Source of the DNA: Aspidapion aeneum
Taxonomy: Eukaryota; Arthropoda; Insecta; Coleoptera; Brentidae
Direction: 5' to 3'
Length of the DNA: 64,000 nt
Assembly: GCA_963576565.1 (NCBI GenBank)
Contig: OY755038.1
Coordinates: forward strand, 182,424,652 to 182,488,651
Both the position numbers and the translations under genes were made by a program. Positions within the stretch are counted from its first letter, which is position 1. Every line of letters starts with the position of its first letter. A model generated the notes under the pieces. That model had not been told where the DNA came from, made no database searches, and saw only the letters and a list, made by a program, of their open reading frames with translations. Positions 11,110 to 20,770 of the stretch are shown here, piece after piece.

Positions 11110-11117
11110 CTTGTAAC

Positions 11118-11566
11118 GTCGTTACAATTGGTTGTAAATTTAACTATTATATATATTGAGCACACATAATAGTACAATATAAATAAACCACAGCCCTCTA
11201 ATCAATTTTAAAATCCGACTCAACGTGTGTTGTATTAACTAAATATTGCGCACCATGGCAAGGTGAACTTTACTGCTTGCTTAAATTACCCAGAAATATG
11301 GGTTTTAGAATATAGCATTTTGCTTTTGAAACATAAACAAATTTTTAGCGACAGAAACTTGAAACTGCGCTTAGTCACGCAACTTCGCCAGATCTTGTGT
11401 CATTTCACGTTTTGTTTGTAATTTTTGCATTTTTAACATTTAGATCCAATGCATGCATACAGCATGTAAACAAAAATTGGTTTGTAATAATAACTTACTT
11501 GTGACTTTACTTCCTTATAAGAACTTCTTTTTATTGTGTTATTTAACGCTTACGTTTTACAATACA
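11118..11566. other. Unannotated stretch
   Basis: No gene, RNA or repeat was recognised between the hAT element and the second family G copy. Confidence 0.3.
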
Positions 11567-11927
11567 AAAATAAATGGATCCATGACGGATCTGATACCTT
11601 CCTAGCTAGCCTATTAGCATACTTCAAGTGAAGCCATGATATAATTAGCCTTGAAAAAAGTTTTTGTAAATATTTTAAAAACTAAAGCTACTACAAAGTT
11701 TTTGGTTATATCGCAAATTATTAAGCAAAATTTAGCCTACTTTATTCCGAAAGCAGCATATTGGTGCGATGCTCCGTTTAAAAGCTAGCATTTTTAAAAA
11801 ATTTTAATTGTCAAAAAACTGTTATTAGCATTAATGGATCTTGACTAGAATCTAATCAGCCCGTTAGAGGTTTAAATACTATTATATAAAAATTTCATGA
11901 AAATCGGTTGAGCGGTTTAGGAGCTAT

Positions 11928-11976
<49 letters not shown>

Positions 11977-12115
11977 ACAGACATCACGACGATATTGCTA
12001 AGATAGCAATACACCAAATACACCCAAATAACACCAAATACACAATTGGGCATTATCTCAAAAAAAATATTTTCGTCGAAAATAATACCTTCTCTAGCCA
12101 TTGCTGCGCGGGCTA
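11567..12115 (+). mobile_element. Family G repeat, copy 2, with (AC)n tract
   Basis: The head AATGGATCCATGACGGATCT is followed by a body sharing long blocks with 9389-9780, then ATGAAAATCGGTTGAGCGG (about 11898). A (CA)n run lies at 11932-11972, and GACAGACATCACGACG follows. The tail reaches CCATTGCTGCGCGGGC at about 12110. The 68-codon minus frame across the microsatellite is an artefact. Confidence 0.75.
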
Positions 12116-12351
12116 GGAAAGTAAAAAATTTTGTTTTGTAACTTGTATTGTACCTGGCCAGTGGAAATCGACCTGAATTCCTCTTTTGACCTCTATACCT
12201 AACCTACCCAATAATGCCGTTTTGTGATTTAAAGATTCACGTTTTCGCATTTTACGATTGGTTTTATCAATAAAATTATTAAAAAAATAACATTAAAAAA
12301 AATCGAGAACGAAAGAGTTTTGAGAAGGGGGCTTGTATATTTTTCAGATTT
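12116..12351. other. AT-rich spacer
   Basis: Nothing is recognised here between a family G copy and a tandem repeat. Confidence 0.3.
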
Positions 12352-13160
12352 GTTAAAGTGCACTTCAAGGGCTTTGCATCGATCTTGGAATATGATTTTA
12401 GAATAATAGGTTAGGGAATTTTTAATTTAAAAAGCTACACCATTATTTTTTTAAATTTCTCCCTCACTATAAAGAAGATCATAATTCTCAGGATAAAACT
12501 GTGATTTCTCTAGTATTTTAAATGTCTTTGTAAGAAGAATGCACTCTGCCTGAGATAGTTAAAGTGCACTCCAAGGGCTTTGCATCGATCTACAAATATG
12601 ATTTTAGAATAATAGCTTGGGGAATTGTTAATTTAAAAAGTTACACCATCATTTATGATCTTATTTATAGTGAAAGAGAAATTATTAAATTCTCAATATA
12701 AAACTGTGATTGGTCTAGTATTTTAAATGTCTTTATAAGAAGAATGCACTCTACCTGAGATAGATTAACCAAAGGCTCGCCAAAATTTTTACCAATGCTT
12801 CTTATATTTTTGTGAAATATTTTAAAGCAATCAAAATTTTTATTAATGCTTCTTATATTTTTATGAAACATTTTAAATCAATGTGTTAAATTGAACTTCC
12901 AAGGCTTTGCATCGATCTAGCAATATGATTTTGGAATAAGAGCTTAGGGAATTTTAAATTTAAAAAGCTACACCATCATTTTCTTTTATTTCTCCCTCAC
13001 TATAAAGAAGATCATAATTCTCAGGATAAAACTGTGATTTGTCTAGTATTTTAAATGTCATTGTAAGAAGAATGCACTCTACCTGAAATACATTAACCAA
13101 AAGCTCGTCAAAATTTTTATTAATGCTTTTTATATTTTATGAAATATTTTAAAGCAATCC
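12352..13160. repeat. Three-unit tandem repeat, units of about 200-330 bp
   Basis: Units begin at 12353, 12559 and 12885 with TTAAAGTGCACTTCAAGG or close variants, followed by GCTTTGCATCGATC. They share ATATGATTTTAGAATAA, AAAGCTACACCAT, CTCCCTCACTATAAAGAAG (units 1 and 3) and GAAGAATGCACTCTACCTG. Unit lengths differ because of internal indels, and unit 2 has gained a second TTTTTATTAATGCTTCTTAT block. It is non-coding. Confidence 0.75.
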
Positions 13161-13284
13161 TTTTAAAGATTGTTTATTTTCGTAAAAATGTTCCGCCTCT
13201 TTAAAATAAGAATGCGATAAGAAATATATAAAATAAACTTCTTTTGTGTAGATTTATTAAAAAAAAAGAAATGCAGTTATACTA

Positions 13285-13815
13285 TAAATAAAGTAAAAGA
13301 AAACAATAACAAAACAAAAAGTAAAAATGATTAGAAACAATGTTTGCTAAAGTCTTGCCTCCAGAAGGTTTGGCCTTAGTCGATTGCTTAGGGGTTCCAA
13401 AAGGTTTTTGTACTGGTTTTTGTTGGATTTTAAGCACTTTTTTAAGAGTATTTTGGCTTTCTGTAATCTCTATACCCTTTTTTTCAAAGGTTGTGGGAGT
13501 TGTAGGTGCGCTGCTTGAAACTCGCATATCGGACTGGCATTCAAAAAATAAAATATCATCAACTGATAGAATTTGACCCTCCTTGGTGTATAAGTCACGC
13601 TTAATGTATACTTTTTCCTCAGGTTCGGTTTTGAGCTTATTGAGTTGCCTAGGGAGAAATTTCTGTGTTGCCTTTTGGTCTTCAGTTAGGTCCTGTCAGA
13701 TTACGACTCCCGTGCCTTTTAATTTATGAAATTTCTTAAAAACTAACGACTTTTTTAACGCTGACAAGAACTGCACTTTTGTAGGCGCACCCACAAACTA
13801 ATATGTGCAAAACAT
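13285..13815 (-). pseudogene. Basic ORF relic, possible LINE ORF1-like or host exon
   Basis: On the minus strand one frame is open from about 13815 to a stop at 13282, broken by a single TGA at about 13699. It reads FVGAPTKVQFLSALKKSLVF, then KKFHKLKGTGVVI, stop, QDLTEDQKATQKFLPRQL, KVYIKRDLYTKEGQILSVDD, and a Ser/Thr/Lys/Pro-rich tail with KPVQKPFGTPKQSTKAK. The LKGTG.*I..DLT..Q....FL...L pattern resembles ORF1-type nucleic-acid-binding proteins of insect non-LTR elements. This is from memory of family style, not a firm match. A TATTAG before FVG could be a splice acceptor. The longest ATG-initiated open piece is only the last 81 codons. Confidence 0.45.
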
Positions 13816-13990
13816 ACCCAAATTTTTAAGTTTTATCTGATTTTTTGAAATAATAAACATTGTAAAGAAAATGCATTACAAATTTATTGTATAAAACTAA
13901 ATTTTCCTTTAAACGATGTGTCACTCAATTGGTCAAATTCTAAGTTAGCACTCCATTAGCGTCCCTTAATTAGGGTTAATTGTAATCTTA
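13816..13990. other. AT-rich spacer
   Basis: Nothing is recognised here. Confidence 0.3.
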
Positions 13991-13994
13991 AATA

Positions 13995-14515
13995 AATAAA
14001 GACAGTAAACTCTTGCTTTCTTTAATTTCACTTGTTGTTTATGGTTTTAGGTTCTTGCATTATTGGCAATTTGGTATTTGAGAATTATATTGGCAATCGG
14101 CCAATTGCGATCATAAAAAAATAATACACGAAAAGGTGATCTCATATTTTTCAGACGTTGATACTTATTATAGTCTAATTTAAATTTTCATACCTTTGAC
14201 AGTGGGAAGGAATAATTTTAGAAATCAGTTGGATGGCTTGGTCGAGTTAATACCCTGAGAGGGTATGGCTCGTTCTTGTATTGAGACACCGCAGACCTGC
14301 ATGGAAGTTTTCCGAAAATTTATGCATGGTCTTCGATAGCTTAATGTAGATAGCGTTTGCGTACAGATCAAGGGATTCCGGGTTCGAGTCCCGGCCGAAG
14401 ACAGGAAACTAAAGAAAGCAAGAGTTTACTGTCTTTATTCTTATTTTTGTTTCTTTAATTTCTCCTGTTTTTTATAGATTTAGGTCCTTGCATTATTTGC
14501 AATTTGGTATTTAAG
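13995..14515. repeat. Repeat-flanked unit carrying a tRNA-like sequence
   Basis: 13995-14023 (AATAAAGACAGTAAACTCTT onwards) is repeated inverted at 14410-14440. The segment 14014-14085 (TTTCTTTAATTTC...CAATTTGGTATTTGAGAAT) is repeated directly at 14448-14513. The tRNA-like sequence lies between. The TTTCTTTAATTTCAGTTGTTG block recurs near 43550. The arrangement suggests a composite or SINE-containing repeat. Confidence 0.55.
14329..14402 (+). ncRNA. tRNA-like sequence (tRNA pseudogene or SINE head)
   Basis: The 7-bp acceptor stem GTCTTCG/CGAAGAC is perfect. The T arm CCGGG-TTCGAGT-CCCGG is perfect, with a canonical B box (GGTTCGAGTCC). An A-box-like TAGCTTAATGTAG is present. One extra base sits between acceptor and D stem. 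The anticodon stem is weak, and its loop (GTACAGA) would give anticodon ACA, which eukaryotes do not normally use. The RNA polymerase III promoter boxes therefore look better kept than the tRNA fold. An additional A-box-like TGGCTTGGTCGAG lies upstream at about 14235. Confidence 0.55.
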
Positions 14516-14824
14516 AATAGTACATAATACTTACATGCTTACGAAGTGAGAGAAGTAACTGCAAGTGGCATTGCATTGCATGGCGTCTTGCGAAACCATT
14601 TCACACTAATAGAAACAACACAACTAATAAGTTTTCTTAGTAGGTGTGGAAAGAAAAACAGCTCTCTTAAATATTAGGCAACTTAAAGTAAACAATCCAT
14701 GGTTGATTAACTAATGTAATGGGTGCAGTAACATGATTTAATATCATACAATATAAATGACACACAGAATAAGTACACGTACCGTGTAATCATTTATATC
14801 CAAACGCATCTAGAGCGCTTATTT
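14516..14824. other. Unannotated stretch
   Basis: Nothing is recognised between the tRNA-like unit and family J copy 1. Confidence 0.3.
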
Positions 14825-15393
14825 CCCAACTGCAGCACGGCGAAAGGAAGGGTAATGTTTTTCAATTGGGATATGTATGAAGGTGCAATAGGTGATATTT
14901 TTTTAAACAGGATTCAACATGGCGGTCTTCAGACGCCATTTTGTCACAATACGTGTAGGCTTTAAGGCATACAAAGTATCTAAGTTTCAATTTTATCGAT
15001 TTTATTGAAATTCCTCTGTATTATTGCAAATGTCCTTTAATTTGCTGTAGTTACTTTGTTGTCCTTTCTGCTCCCACTCATCCCCCCTCCCGTCATTCTC
15101 TCCAACCTATTCAAAAACCATATTTGCATCATTTTATCAAATATAGGGCGATTTCAAAAAATATTTATGCATACACTTTTACATTTTTTTTCCAACACCA
15201 TTTTACTGGTCCCCCCCCGTCTCTCCCTCTCCCTCTCTCATCTCCACCCTCCTTATTAGTAACAGTTATTTCACAAATATAAAGCGATTTCAAAAGTTCT
15301 TTCTGCACACGCTTTAAGACTTCGTAAGTGCGCTTTGGGCATCAAAACTAAAAGTTGAAGCACGTCGTACATTATAGGTATATAGTTGGGTGT
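14825..15393 (+). mobile_element. Family J repeat, copy 1 (internally deleted)
   Basis: It starts CCCAACTGCAGCACGGCG and ends with AGTTGGGTG. It shares TTTTTTTAAACAGGATTCAA, CATGGCGGTCTTCAGACGCC and, at the 3' end, AGTGCGCTTTGGGCATCAAA with the copy at 25698. Relative to that copy, about 100 bp holding the microsatellite and CCGATTTT module are missing near 14880. Confidence 0.7.
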
Positions 15394-15582
15394 TTTTTTA
15401 TTTTAAGATTTAGAATACTCAAACAAAAAACCGGTAAGATTAGATTGCCCAAAGAATATTTTGGCCAAATTTTTTGCCTAAATATTAAAAATTAAACAAA
15501 TATTTCTCATGTTCCTTATTTTTTTAAATTTGTTGGTTCTTTTTAATTATGTACTCCTACACACATATTAAAATGAGGGATT

Positions 15583-16004
15583 TCACACGCCAATTGGACC
15601 CAGTTTTGTAAAAAGCATGCAACCCACACGAAGTGTGTTTTGCAGAAAATTAGAAAATATATTTTTTAAATAAATTAATTGTTTTAGCCAAGATATTGAT
15701 AAACCGCTACAGTTAAACCCTTCTTTTTTTGTTTGAATACTTACAAAAAAATAAGTATTTTTCAAAAAACTTACTTTTTCAAGTGTGGCTTTTGGATTGT
15801 TTCTGCCGAAAAATAATCCAAGATTAATAAATAGGTATTTCTTTTAATAGTAGATTTTGACCTTGAATCGCTAAGATAGCATTTGGTCGTTTTATGCAAA
15901 ATGAAGAATGGGTCAAAAGAAATCGAAAAATAACGTTAGCTCTAATTTTACTATTATGTGGGTTGGTCGCTTTCTGCAAAACTGGGCCCAATTTGTGGTC
16001 AACT
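15583..16004. mobile_element. MITE, about 420 bp, 42-bp inverted repeats
   Basis: The left arm (about 15586-15631) contains AATTGGACCCAGTTTTGTA, AAAAGCATGCAACCCACA. The right arm (about 15954-15999) is the inverse (TGTGGGTTGGTCGCTTTCTG, CAAAACTGGGCCCAATT). The interior is AT-rich and non-coding. Confidence 0.65.
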
Positions 16005-16087
16005 AGGCTAACAATTATTATATAATGTAATTTTTACTCATTTTGTGTCAGTGTAACACCACTGAACAAAACAAACTCTATTGTATT

Positions 16088-16291
16088 TTAGCTCACACAT
16101 ATACTATACTATAGTAGTGTTAGCTCACACATATACTATACTATAGTAGTGTTAGCTCACACATATACTATACTATAGTAGTGTGAGCTATGGTGATCCT
16201 AATTTTTTCGAGAATAAAAAAGTTGCTCCGATTTCAAAATTTTTTATATATCTTTGCGTTTCAGATGATTTTGAAACTTTTTTGTCGCGCC

Positions 16292-16325
<34 letters not shown>

Positions 16326-16796
16326 ATGTCTGTCTGTCTGTCTGTATGTCTGTCTGTAGCGACCAACGCGCATAACTCAAAAACCGCTTGGCCGATTTTA
16401 ACGAAACTTGGTACCTAGGCTGGGTCTTGGATCGAGATGGTCCCATTTAAAAATGAACAAAATCCACCGAACACAAGCTAAATAAAAGGGTGGGAGACCA
16501 TTTAAAAAATTAGAGTTTACGTGAAAATATGGCGTGTGTGATATTAAACGAAAGGTAATTGAGTCCGGAGTTAAACAAAATACATTTTAGTTTTTGTTTT
16601 TTTAAGGGTGGGGGTAGATTTTAAAAATTTGAGTTTAAGTCAAAACATGGCTTGTGTGGTATCAAACAAAAGGTAATTTAGTCTGAAGTTGAATAAGATA
16701 TATTTCAGGTTTTAGTTTTATTAGCTCGCACGTACACTATAACTATAGTAACTAGTGTGAGCTTAGGGGCCCATATATTGGCAGAGTATTTTTATC
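16088..16796 (+). mobile_element. Family 1 repeat, copy C, with triplicated 5' end
   Basis: The 5' terminal hairpin unit (TTAGCTCACACATATACTAT onwards) is present three times in tandem with a 32-bp period (16088, 16120, 16152), before the single full hairpin closes with GTGTGAGCT. (CTGT)n spans 16292-16358. It has two tandem 120-bp units and an intact 3' hairpin and GGCAGAGTATTTT end. Confidence 0.85.
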
Positions 16797-16800
16797 TTTA

Positions 16801-17097
16801 TGCACACCTTTAATATAGTACCACACATATCTACACACCCTTTTCTTCAGCTTGTGTCCAATGGATTTTATTTATTTTTAAATGGGACCATCTAGAGCCA
16901 ATGCTCAACCTAGGTACCAAATTTTATGAAAATCTGGCAAGTAATTTTTGAGTTATGCGCGTTGGTCTTTACAGATAGACGGTGCGACAAAAAAGTTTCA
17001 AAATCATCTAAAACGCAAAAATATATAAAAAAATTTTAAACTTTTTTTTGCTTCATTTTGACACGATCATCCTAGCTCAGACTACTATGTTATGAGC
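16801..17097 (-). mobile_element. Family 1 relative, old diverged copy without microsatellite
   Basis: In reverse orientation it retains AAATGGGACCATC, GGTACCAAATTTTATGAAAA, TTTTTGAGTTATGCGCGTTGG, and the GCGACAAAAAAGTTTCAAAA block and AGCTCA end. Where other copies have a long (CTGT)n tract it has only CAGATAGAC. Confidence 0.7.
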
Positions 17098-17508
17098 TAA
17101 AACCCATACGAATTTAATTTTTAAAGTATTTTTTTTTTGCATTAAGAAACTCTGCACAGGTTATTTGGAGTAAATAATTGCTGCTTATTTTAATAACACA
17201 TAAAAATACGAAGCTTTAATTGTCCCGTATACATCAATTGCGGGACACGGGATTTTTGGTCTGAATACGGGACAGTCCCGTAAAAAAGGGGATGGTTGGC
17301 AACCTTGGTGTCATGCTCAATTTTCGTCTAAAAGACGTTTAAATCGTATTGAAACTTAATGATTATTTCATAATACAAACTTGCTCAATACCCCCCCACC
17401 CCCAATGTCTTCAAATTTAAAATAAAGTTAATTAAAAATTTTTGTAAAACAGTATATTTAGCCTATTAGTTGTTAACCCTCTTTTCCTAAAACCACCTCT
17501 TACTATTT
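17098..17508. other. Spacer with ACGGGACAGTCCCGT dyad
   Basis: No gene is seen. CGGGACACGGGATTTTTGG and ACGGGACAGTCCCGT (17266-17282) precede GGGATGGTTGGCAACC, the style of a MITE end in arthropods. No second end was found. Confidence 0.3.
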
Positions 17509-18198
17509 TTAGCTCACACATATACTATACTATAGTAGTGTGAGCTATGGTGATCCTAATTTTTTCGAGAAAAAAAAAGTTGCTCCGATTTCAAAATTCT
17601 TTATATATCTTTGCGTTTCAGATGATTTTGAAACTTTTTTGTTGCCGTCTGTCTGTCTGTCTGTCTGTCTGTCTGTATGTCTGTATGTCTGTATGTCTGT
17701 CTGTCTGTCTGTAACGACCAACGCGCCTAACTCAAAAACCGCTTGGGTCGAAATGGTCCCATTTAAAAATGAACAAAATCCACCGAACACAAACCAAATA
17801 AAAGGGAAAATATGGCGTGTGTGATATCAAACGAAAGGTAATTGAGTCTGGAGTTAAACAAAATACATTTTAATTTATTTAAGAAAAAGGGTGGGGGTAT
17901 TTTTCAAAAATTAGAGTTTAAGTGAAAATATGGCGTGTGTGTTATCAAACGAAAGGTAATTGAGTCCGAGTTTAACAAAATACATTATAGTTTTTGTTTT
18001 TTTTAAGGGTGGGGGTAGATTTCAAAAATTTGAGTCAAAACATGGCTTGTGTGGTGTCAAACAAAAGGTAATTTAGTCTGGAGTTAAATAAAATATATTT
18101 CAGTTTTTAGTTATATTAGCTCACACGTACACTATAACCGACTATAACTATAGTACCTAGTGTGAGCTTAGGGGCCCATATATTGGCAGAGTATTTTT
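17509..18198 (+). mobile_element. Family 1 repeat, copy D
   Basis: It has an intact 5' hairpin, (CTGT)n at 17645-17712, a shortened region after the microsatellite, three tandem 110-120-bp units, and a 3' hairpin with an extra ACCGACTATAA insertion, ending GGCAGAGTATTTTTTT. Confidence 0.85.
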
Positions 18199-19470
18199 TT
18201 AAATCGTTTAAAAGTCCTTCTGAATATCAGCGCGAACTACCCGGTGCAGATTAAAGTGATATAACCCGGTAATGCAAATTGGTTTTCTTTGTAGAAAAAC
18301 TAACTTGGGCTCAAGTTAGTTTTTGATAAATTTCGACAACTTTTTAAAATCCTAAATAAATGTTGCGTTTAAAAAAAAATACGTGTCGCTGCTATAATTG
18401 TGGCCTTATAAATGTCGCTGTTTTGATATGTTGCTGTTTTTATTAGGTATCTCTTTTGAGGACCGCAGTTTTAGACACCGCTGTTTTACATATCGTTATT
18501 TTAAACTGAAGCTGTATTCTTACGCCAGGTCAGCCGAGCTATAAAGACATACGTTATGAGTGAAAAATGATTGCAAAACGTAAACCCATAAGGTCAATGC
18601 TTTGGTTATTGACTCCGAATGTCGGTGTCGTTTTTTAACGCAAAAACCAACTTGTTTCTGTTTAAATCTGTTTTCGAATCTTTCGACAGTATTTATGGAT
18701 GTTGGGAATGAACAACATCACTTCAGGTATGTGGGCAGCTTGCCAAGTTCAGGCACCTGGACTAAATCTTAAGGTCACTAATTTATTTTGAGGCCATTTT
18801 TGATCGGCCTTTTTATGTCTTTGCAAGTAGCTAGTCGTAGATTTATCCAAATTTGGGACCACCATTGGTAACTTTGTCATTTAAAGAAATATACTGGAGG
18901 GTGTTAATGGGCTAGAAATGTATTAGATTCATCATGGATTCATTTATTTTTAAAGGGTATTTGAGAACAATTTCGAAATCGATTTCTTCTGGTTCTGGTC
19001 TTAAAAATATATAATATTTTGTAAGTATTATTGGTCGCTTATGTTAGATATATTATTTTTCTAAAAATCCACTTTTCATAAACATTTCACTTAGAGACAG
19101 TTAGTTAATTCTACCTATTTCGTACTTGGTAATCCGAATATCCTGGTTAACCTCCCCAGGGCCAAAATAGAAAATATTTTATTATAAATTGGAACTGAAT
19201 TAATCTAAGACACCGTTTTCTCTGGAAGCAAAATATTACTTATATGAAGATAATTTGCTTTGTTACACAATGGAGTATACTTAAACAAAACAATTAAAGA
19301 AGAAAAATAAAGTCTCATTTCAAGATTAAAGGCTGCGTTGAACTAAAAACAAATATTTTAAATTAATTATTCAATAAATGAACGTGTTTTCATTATAGGC
19401 AATTTTTTTTACCGTGTGCCGCCCTCCCCGCACTCCTTTCCCCCCACTGCAACTTTTGTGTTGTTTCCTC
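18199..19470. other. Unannotated stretch with a family G head
   Basis: No coding region is recognised. At 18905-18958 the minus strand carries the family G head (AATGAATCCATGATGAATCT, CTAGCCCATTAACA). No matching body was seen beside it. Confidence 0.4.
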
Positions 19471-19482
19471 ACCTGTGGTGCC

Positions 19483-20770
19483 GGCGTGTCTTCTTAAAAA
19501 AGCTCCCCAGAAAAAGTTACCATGGTGGAACAATGAGCTAGAGCAGCTCAAAAGGAACACCAGGAACACCTTCAGGAGAGCAATGAGAGAGGACACAGAG
19601 GAAGCCTGGGGTGCACATAAGGCCGCCAAGAATAACTTTCAAAACGAGGTGAGGCGAAGAAAACGGAAGTCGTGGTGGCAATTCTGCGAAGACTTGGAAA
19701 GCCTTCCAGACGCCGCCAGGCTGATGAAACTGCTAAGTCAAGAAAAGGAGGAGCTATAGGCGTATTTAAGACACGGGAAGGAACATGGACGAAATCTGCA
19801 GAAAAGTCTCTCGAACATATTCTGGCGACACATTTCCCAGGCGAGAGGGACCCCACAGAGGCTGCCCAGGACGAAAAACACTTAATGACCGCCCCAGATT
19901 GGAGCCTGGCGGCCGAAATCGTAACCAACGAAGCGGTATCCTGGGCACTCCAAAGCTTCCTTCCGTTTAAGGCAGCGGGGCCGGACGAAATCTACCCAGC
20001 TCTATTGCAAAAGGGCCTTGAGTTGCTGTTACCCCACCTGAAGGGGATATTCCAGGCAAGCATAGCTTTGGGCTATGTCCCACAAATGTGGAGGAAAGCA
20101 AGGGTAGTATTCATACCCAAAGCAGGGAAGGAAGATTACACTACCGCAAACTCATTCCGGCCCATAAGGTTGACATCATTTTTGATGAAGGCATTGGAGA
20201 AAATGGTTGACAGGTACCTCATAGAGGTACCACTCAAAGCATCCCCTCTCCATAAAGAACAGCATGCATACTGGAAGAGTCGATCTATGGATACAGCCTT
20301 CCATACAACCATGCAAAGGATAGAAAAAGCTCTCGAAAACAAGGAATATGCACTGGCAGTTTTCTTTGACGTCAAAGGAGCTTTTGATAAGGCAAGAACA
20401 AGCTCAATAAGTCGAGCAATGCAGAAAAAGGGCATCAGCCCGGTCCTCATATCATGGACTGAGATGTCCTTGCAGGAGAGAGAAGTGGAGGCAAGTATGA
20501 AGGTCGTCCAGGTCAAGAGGTGCCTTATAATGGACAGTCTACTTCACAAACTGGAAGAGCAAGCAAGGATTTGACGGTACAGCGTACGCCGACGACGGAC
20601 TGGTTATAGTACCAGGGAAGTACCTAGGCGTAATTTGCGAAATGATGCAAAGGGCGTGCAAACTAGTAGAGAACTGGTGCCAAGAGAACTGCCTCTCCGT
20701 CAACCCCAGCAAGACGGAAATGGTTCTCTTTACAAAGAAGAGGAAGAGCACTATCGCAAGAGGTTAAGTA
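19483..20770 (+). pseudogene. LINE reverse transcriptase region, frameshifted and deleted
   Basis: Copying of element RNA into DNA at a nicked target would be the role of the intact protein. Seen in order: LPWWNNELEQL (N-terminal extension), SFRPIRLTSFLMKALEKMVD, FFDVKGAFDKA (palm motif A, catalytic Asp kept) and YADD at 20585-20596 (motif C), then NPSKTEMVLFTKK. Frames change near 19700-19760, near 20565 and again after 20755. The PQG-containing motif B is missing: the frame jumps from VKRC straight to LIMDSLLHKLEEQ. The conserved block between FTKK and VKYLG is also shortened. The protein would therefore be inactive. RNase H and CCHC parts follow downstream. Confidence 0.85.

Noticed and set aside
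14329..14402. Functional tRNA gene
   Set aside because: An extra base after the acceptor stem, a weak anticodon stem and an implausible ACA anticodon argue for a pseudogene or SINE head.
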